A stretch of DNA of 64,000 nucleotides from Penelope pileata. Its lineage: Eukaryota; Chordata; Aves; Galliformes; Cracidae. The DNA lies in assembly GCA_013396635.1 (NCBI GenBank), contig WBMW01005052.1, forward strand, positions 29,985-93,984, written 5' to 3'. The number at the start of each line of letters is the position of its first letter. Within the stretch, counting starts at the first letter, position 1. This document shows, one piece after another, positions 59,101 through 64,000 of the stretch. The notes below the pieces were generated by a model. It had not been told where the DNA came from. It saw only the letters and a list, made by a program, of their open reading frames with translations, and made no database searches. A program made the position numbers and the translations under genes.

Positions 59101-61985
59101 TTTCATTGGAAATGTTAAAATTAGTTCTTGTTCCAACTTCAGAATTTTTTTTAAAACCAGAACAAAGCAGCAAATTGTCAGCAAATTTGAGCCAGTAAAG
59201 ACATAACATGCAACAAATTAAATGCAAAGAAGAGTATAATCAGGATTTACACCAGAACCTATTTAGCTTAGAAGTCCTGCTGGTTTGACCAAAACACTTG
59301 TGAGTTCTCAGCTGTTAATGTGGGAACACACAATCCCTCATACTGAAAACACTGCAATATTTTTGACTGGAAACTGCTCTGTCTACAGCTGTTCTGCATC
59401 ATTCTGTCACTTTCTACATGTTTCTGCTGAACTGAAAGCCAGTTCCACAGCTTGTTCACTTAATACAGTTATATTCAGATTTTAATGGAAGGAAACTATT
59501 TCAGTATTAAATACAAAGAAGTAGGGAATGTGACATGGAATTTTCTTGTCAAATACAAGGTTTTTTTCTTCCAAAAGTGACCAACCTCAAAAGTAAATTT
59601 TTCTTTGTCTTTGCAAAACTTTGGCTGTTTCTTAGTAAGGAGACCCTATTACCATCCTGGAGGCAGACCCTGGGGAGAAACCTAAGACATATTTGTCTCC
59701 CCAGTCTCTTACTTTTAAGAAGAAAGTTATCATTTCAGTGGATGAGCTTTCAAGTATTCTCCACTTGAAAGATTATGGAGAAGGAAGAGATATTTGAAAC
59801 ATAGTTTTCTGAGTGTTTTTTTTTTTTTTAAATTGGATCTACTTTCTTTTGGTCCTATGTCTTGATCTCTGTTGTAGGTGCCCCTGCATGACCATGATAG
59901 AAGACAGGATGCTATTTAGACTGCAGGTGTTTCAGTTTGTAAATCTTTTTTTCTATCTAAGCAAGGGTAGATATGCTCAAAGTGAGTTTACTATTTTGAA
60001 GAATTTCTAGGATGAAGAAACTATTATCACTGGGAAAAGGCTGTATACTTAATATTTCCATTTCCTCTATCTATCAGCTGAATAAGAGCCCAGCTGTGCA
60101 CTTCTGTAGTGCCTTAGTAGGTGGTGGTTGGAACCTTTAAGAATAACTGTGCTGTGAATGATATGCTGTGGATGAACCTCAATACAGCATTATTTCTTCC
60201 TTTTGAAAGAGCTCGCAGCATTATTGTTGTCATATTCTCTTTTGCATAACCTCATAGTCAGGTATAGATCTTTTGTCGTTCAATTTTCTGTATACTTTGC
60301 TAGTTGAGATACTGAAAATTGTTCTTGAAATGGTTAATGTTTAAAGATTGTTACTTTATATTGCACAGCTAGCCAGGCAGTTGTTGGTTTCATTGTTATT
60401 AGCCACTAAAAGCATTTAAGGGCTTCACAGAAACCTTTTGTACTTCTGCCTTTGAAGAGTATGCTTGTTTTTGTCAGCAATTAAACCTGTACATACAATC
60501 AACCATGCTTGTCCATTGCTTACCCTCTCCACCCTGTACAATTTCTAGTCAGCATAATCAATTGCTTTTTTGCATGGAAAGCAAATTTCCTTTGTTCTTG
60601 CAATTTGGTTTTTAGCATGGCTTTCTACATACAAATATTTAGATAACAAAGTGCAATGTTATCCACGGTGTTTCTGTAGCTGCCCTAGTCTTTCTCTGGT
60701 GGTCACATATTAGATGGATTTCTTTAATCTTTGTATAAGCCCTGAGATTTGAAATATGAAACAGCAATACCATGGCAAAGACTGACCAAATCAAAATGAT
60801 CTCCTTTTGCGCCACTCCTTTTCCAATACCTCAGTTTGCTTTCGAAAGAATGTTTCTCATGTTGCCAATTTTCCTCAATGATAGTTGCACATTTGGTGCT
60901 TAACTATTTGTAAACACATTTATTTCCTTTCCAAGAGAACTTGGTAATAATGCCCTTCTCTTTCTCTGAGGGTTTGTAAGTTTAGCTATTGAAACACAGG
61001 TATGGTTTGCTTCATATACATATGTGGTTGTAGCTACTGTGCGGTAAGTTCTTGACCTCTTTATTTTGTGTGTGAGTCAGTACGTGACTTGGGGGTAACA
61101 AGTCATGGTTATTTGCAGGTGTGAAGGCAGAACACTTGGCATTTCAAAGCATTTTGAGAGTTGCCTTCAGTTAGTGTTATCTCAATATTTGATGCTTTCT
61201 TCTTAGGGATGGACAGACTGTTCTCTTCCCCTGTGTTTTCTTGTGTACCTGTGGAAATTGGTTGCTCCCTCCTTGCAGTCTGGCTATCAAATCTGCAAGG
61301 TCAGAATAGTAAACTGGGCACTGGGACTCAAGTTCTTGATGTGTTACCTTGGCACCTTATCAGCAAAGAAAGGCAGTGTTGCTGTGCCACAGCTGGCTGC
61401 TGTAGGACAGCGGCAGCCCATTATGGTCTGAGGAGCTTTGAGTGTTTCCTAACATTGTGGTCTCTGATGGAGCTGGGGCCTCCCCTATGTAAATGTTTAA
61501 ACGAAATTATCACTGCATGTTTATTTTTGGAATATTAAACAGTTCCACTGCAAAAGCCTTGTCTATATAAAAGAATAGTTTCTTGAAATTGTTCAGTATT
61601 TCTTTCTACTGTCACTTGGTGAACAGGAGGCTAAGATTATCAATGTGGTCCCAATTTGGAGAATGAGCTCCACAACAGACACACATGATTTTTCTAATGG
61701 TTTTTTATTTAAGAATTAAAAAAAACTCCAACCTTCAAAACCCAACATTTGAAAAACATTTTAACTGTATTTTCATATCAAATTAACTTTTATTTGCTTT
61801 TTTTCTGATATTTTGGTGAATTTGCTTTGTTACCAAAATCAGCTTGAAAACAGAAGTAGCCTAGTTTCAACTAGAGAAACTACATGTGAAATTGCTCTTA
61901 ATATCACTTAAGATTTTGATACATTGAATGAAATCCGCAGAAGATAATGGAGATGGTCAACTATGAAAATATTCATTAAACCTCA
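50109..61985. other. Long noncoding stretch, no gene recognised
   Basis: About 12 kb of AT-rich DNA. There are T/A runs at 50440-50480, 55124-55141 and 59817-59831, and a perfect 10-bp tandem (actggtgtac) at 57276-57295. The largest open frames (173 codons minus at 51490-52011; 125 codons plus at 61161-61538) carry no motif, and no splice pattern supports them. I see no CR1, mariner, LTR, tRNA or rRNA sequence, so this is the least repeat-laden part of the window. Confidence 0.5.
57276..57295 (+). repeat. Perfect 10-bp tandem duplication
   Basis: The unit actggtgtac occurs twice without a gap. It is a minor slippage product. Confidence 0.9.
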
Positions 61986-62172
61986 TGTGGTGGGTTGATC
62001 TCAGCCAGCAGCCTAATGCCCATGCTGCCTTTCACTCAGTCCCCTCTGCTGTGGGATGGGAAGAAAATGGAAAGAAGGTAAAAAAGACATGAGAATTAAC
62101 GTAAAGACAAGTTAATAAGGAAAGCAAAAACTGTACATAAGTAATTCACTCACTCCATCCCAGGCAGGACCA
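61986..62172 (-). mobile_element. ERVL-type LTR fragment, antisense
   Basis: It starts 'tgtggtgggttga', the reverse complement of an LTR 3' end. It then follows the antisense order of the same LTR type as at 44425-44860: 'tttcactcagtcccctctgc', 'tgggatgggaagaaaatgga', 'agacaagttaataagg' (antisense of the polyadenylation region), 'gcaaaaactgtacataag' and 'attcactcactccatccca'. Only the 3' part of the LTR (about 190 bp) is recognisable, and it is strongly diverged. No internal retroviral sequence is adjacent. Confidence 0.65.
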
Positions 62173-64000
62173 GTAAAAACAAACAAATTTTACAAAACAA
62201 TTTTTTGAATTTCCCATACCTTTGTATTTGTGTCTGAACAGTGTAAAAGATCTTAGTCAGAGATAAGTGCAAAAGAATAAAATATTTACTAGGTCATCTC
62301 CATGCTGAATTTAATTAGCCTACTGCTGGCCATAGGTAAATGACATGATGGATTAATGACTGAAATATTTACTAAAATGCATAGTTTCCCTTGCATGATG
62401 GAAGTGTCTGAACTTCAATTCCAGGATTAAAAAGCAAGTTGATAGATTTCCTGGGATGCATGTCTTGAGCTATTAATTTCTGGTTATTGCAGACTGTACC
62501 TCCAGCAGCAGCATTGCCCAAGGTGCAGCAGGATATCATAGGACTTCAGTTCCATGTAAGAAGCACTCAATGAGACTTCTTGCTTGATGACATTCAAATG
62601 TATTAGTCAGTAACGAAGAAGTGAAAGTAAGGTTTGAAATTCAAAAGCCTGTTCATGACTCTGGGAAAACCTTCATTTTTGAGAGAAGCTGATTCTGTTC
62701 TGAGACAGCTGCAGAATTAAAGTTGGGTGAAGAATACTGTATTCAGTTCAGTATTTACTCGGTTCTTTGTGGCTGGTCAAAGCTGTACATTCAATTTATA
62801 AGTTTGTCAGAGCTCCAAAACTGACTTTTCTGTTTCCAAGGGAAGTGGAGGTGGAGGCAGGTGGAAAGTATATATAAAAAAATAAAATAAAAAAAAAAAA
62901 ATTCAGCATGATCTCCAAGTATTTGTCCTGTTTGCAGGTAGCTATTGCTCAAAACACAGGGCTTTACTCAGAGATGGAGAGTGATCAGTGCACTAGCAAA
63001 GGAGCTTGCCAGCTTATGCTTGTTAAAGTGAATCTGACCTCAAAGGAAGTAACACACGCGTGAGTGATCCTTTGCAGCCTGAGGTATGTGTGGTAGGTGT
63101 CAGTTACTGTATGGGAACACATCTCCGAGATGCTGTGCTGCAGCAGGTGCTGGAATGCCTTCCTTTGTCCTGATTTGTTGCTCTTGGTGAAAACGTGAAA
63201 ACAGCACAATCCAGAACTGTTGGTTTCATTGAAATCTGTACTGGATTGTGGGCATAGTCTAAAGTTATGCCCTCACTACATCATTCTGAGGTCAGATTTT
63301 TATTTAGGCATTTCTAAGCAGTTTCAAGTTAAGCAGGTATAAGATATAGTCCTTGAGCAAAAAGATCCCTTTGTATTTGTTTTGATATTTCTTGTCTAGA
63401 ATTCTTTCTGGTGGGTTTGAAGTAGCCGTGATTCTTTCTACAAATGAGTGCTGCAGATAGCTCTGTTTACAGCCAGATACCTTTGCACCACAGTGAGGAT
63501 TTATCACTCTGAAGTGATGCCTAATTACCTAAAGGGCATAGAAATGATGTAAATGGCTTTGAGTGGAAAATTAAGGCTGTTTCCCTTTTGTTCCTGGTGA
63601 GCAGCTGATAAACTACCCTTTTTCCAGTTTGGGCTATTGAAGCAGAGACTGCTAATATATTCATGAGGAATATTGGACCAAATATTTATGCATACATTTT
63701 GATAAGCTCCTGACATCTTTTGCATTACCAATTCTCTATAGCTGAGAGACACAAAATGCAGTGCTAATGAAGATGGTGCAATTAGTAATACGCCACTTTG
63801 CTTGGATACATCCTCTATGCTTAGATGTCAGTGAATGCCAATGGAGAAGTGATAGAGGGGTGAAGTGGTTGAACAGATTTTGGCTCTGCCATCTCTGCAT
63901 GAGGGCCAGACTAGCTTTTTTTTAGGCTCCAGATTTTCATGGAGATGGTTTGATACATGGAAAGCTGCAACAAAATATACCTCCATATATAAGCAGTTTG
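62173..64000. other. Noncoding stretch, nothing recognised
   Basis: AT-rich DNA with an A-rich low-complexity patch at about 62872-62901. No gene or element is recognised up to the window end. Confidence 0.5.

Noticed and set aside
61161..61538. 125-codon plus-strand open frame as a possible gene
   Set aside because: Cys/Leu-rich without a recognisable motif, with a second open frame overlapping it; no supporting splice or promoter evidence.
1..64000. CRISPR array, bacterial operons, phage or plasmid content
   Set aside because: No regularly spaced repeats, no dense coding and no ribosome-binding sites. The repeats are avian retroelements and the sequence is eukaryotic nuclear DNA.
1..64000. 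tRNA, rRNA, snRNA or microRNA genes
   Set aside because: I saw no A/B-box tRNA pattern, no rRNA blocks and no long hairpin convincing enough to call. A covariance-model search would be needed to exclude small RNAs.

Overview
The window reads as nuclear DNA of a bird, most likely a galliform (chicken, turkey or quail group). Two things point there. First, CR1 LINE fragments occur repeatedly in both orientations, with the avian 3' end (the gatgccc...ggctggatggg segment and the 'ccttccaacc' tail) and recognisable ORF2 endonuclease and reverse-transcriptase segments. Second, a truncated Galluhop-type mariner lies at 31112-31442. The rest is AT-rich, CpG-poor, full of A and T runs, and has an N-run (28490-28522) plus two single ambiguous bases (22241, 25078), as in a draft assembly. 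I found no CpG island, no recognisable host protein-coding gene, no rRNA or tRNA gene, no CRISPR array and no operon. The window is therefore intergenic or deep intronic; the sequence alone does not say which.

Layout. 1-16.8 kb is mostly single-copy-looking noncoding DNA with a diverged 68-bp direct repeat (686-753 and 1118-1185), small tandem duplications, and two weak exon candidates (7954-8454, 13958-14101). 16.8-25.3 kb is a cluster of old CR1 pieces: a minus-strand CR1 cut in two by an insertion of about 910 bp (16808-18265), plus-strand pieces at 19480-20298 and 21291-21495, an inverted CR1 junction at 22063-22245, and an RT-domain piece at 24660-25190 with a substituted catalytic aspartate. 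25.3-37.7 kb is mostly featureless, with a CR1 3' end next to the N gap (28523-28660) and the mariner remnant. 37.7-38.7 kb is the endonuclease half of a minus-strand CR1. 40.9-41.3 kb is an unidentified repeat-like stretch. 44.4-44.9 kb is a solo ERVL-type LTR. 48.6-48.9 kb is LTR-like. 49.8-50.1 kb is a minus-strand CR1 RT fragment that keeps the FADD motif in a broken frame. 50.1-64 kb is largely featureless apart from an antisense LTR fragment at 61986-62172.

No set of genes here works together; the readable content is a record of transposable-element insertion and decay. I looked for a novel system and did not find one I can support. The points most worth a second look are the nested insertion at 16.9-17.8 kb, the twin-priming-like CR1 at 22.1 kb, the 68-bp direct repeat near the left end, and the two exon candidates. 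All family assignments come from recognition by eye, not from a database search.
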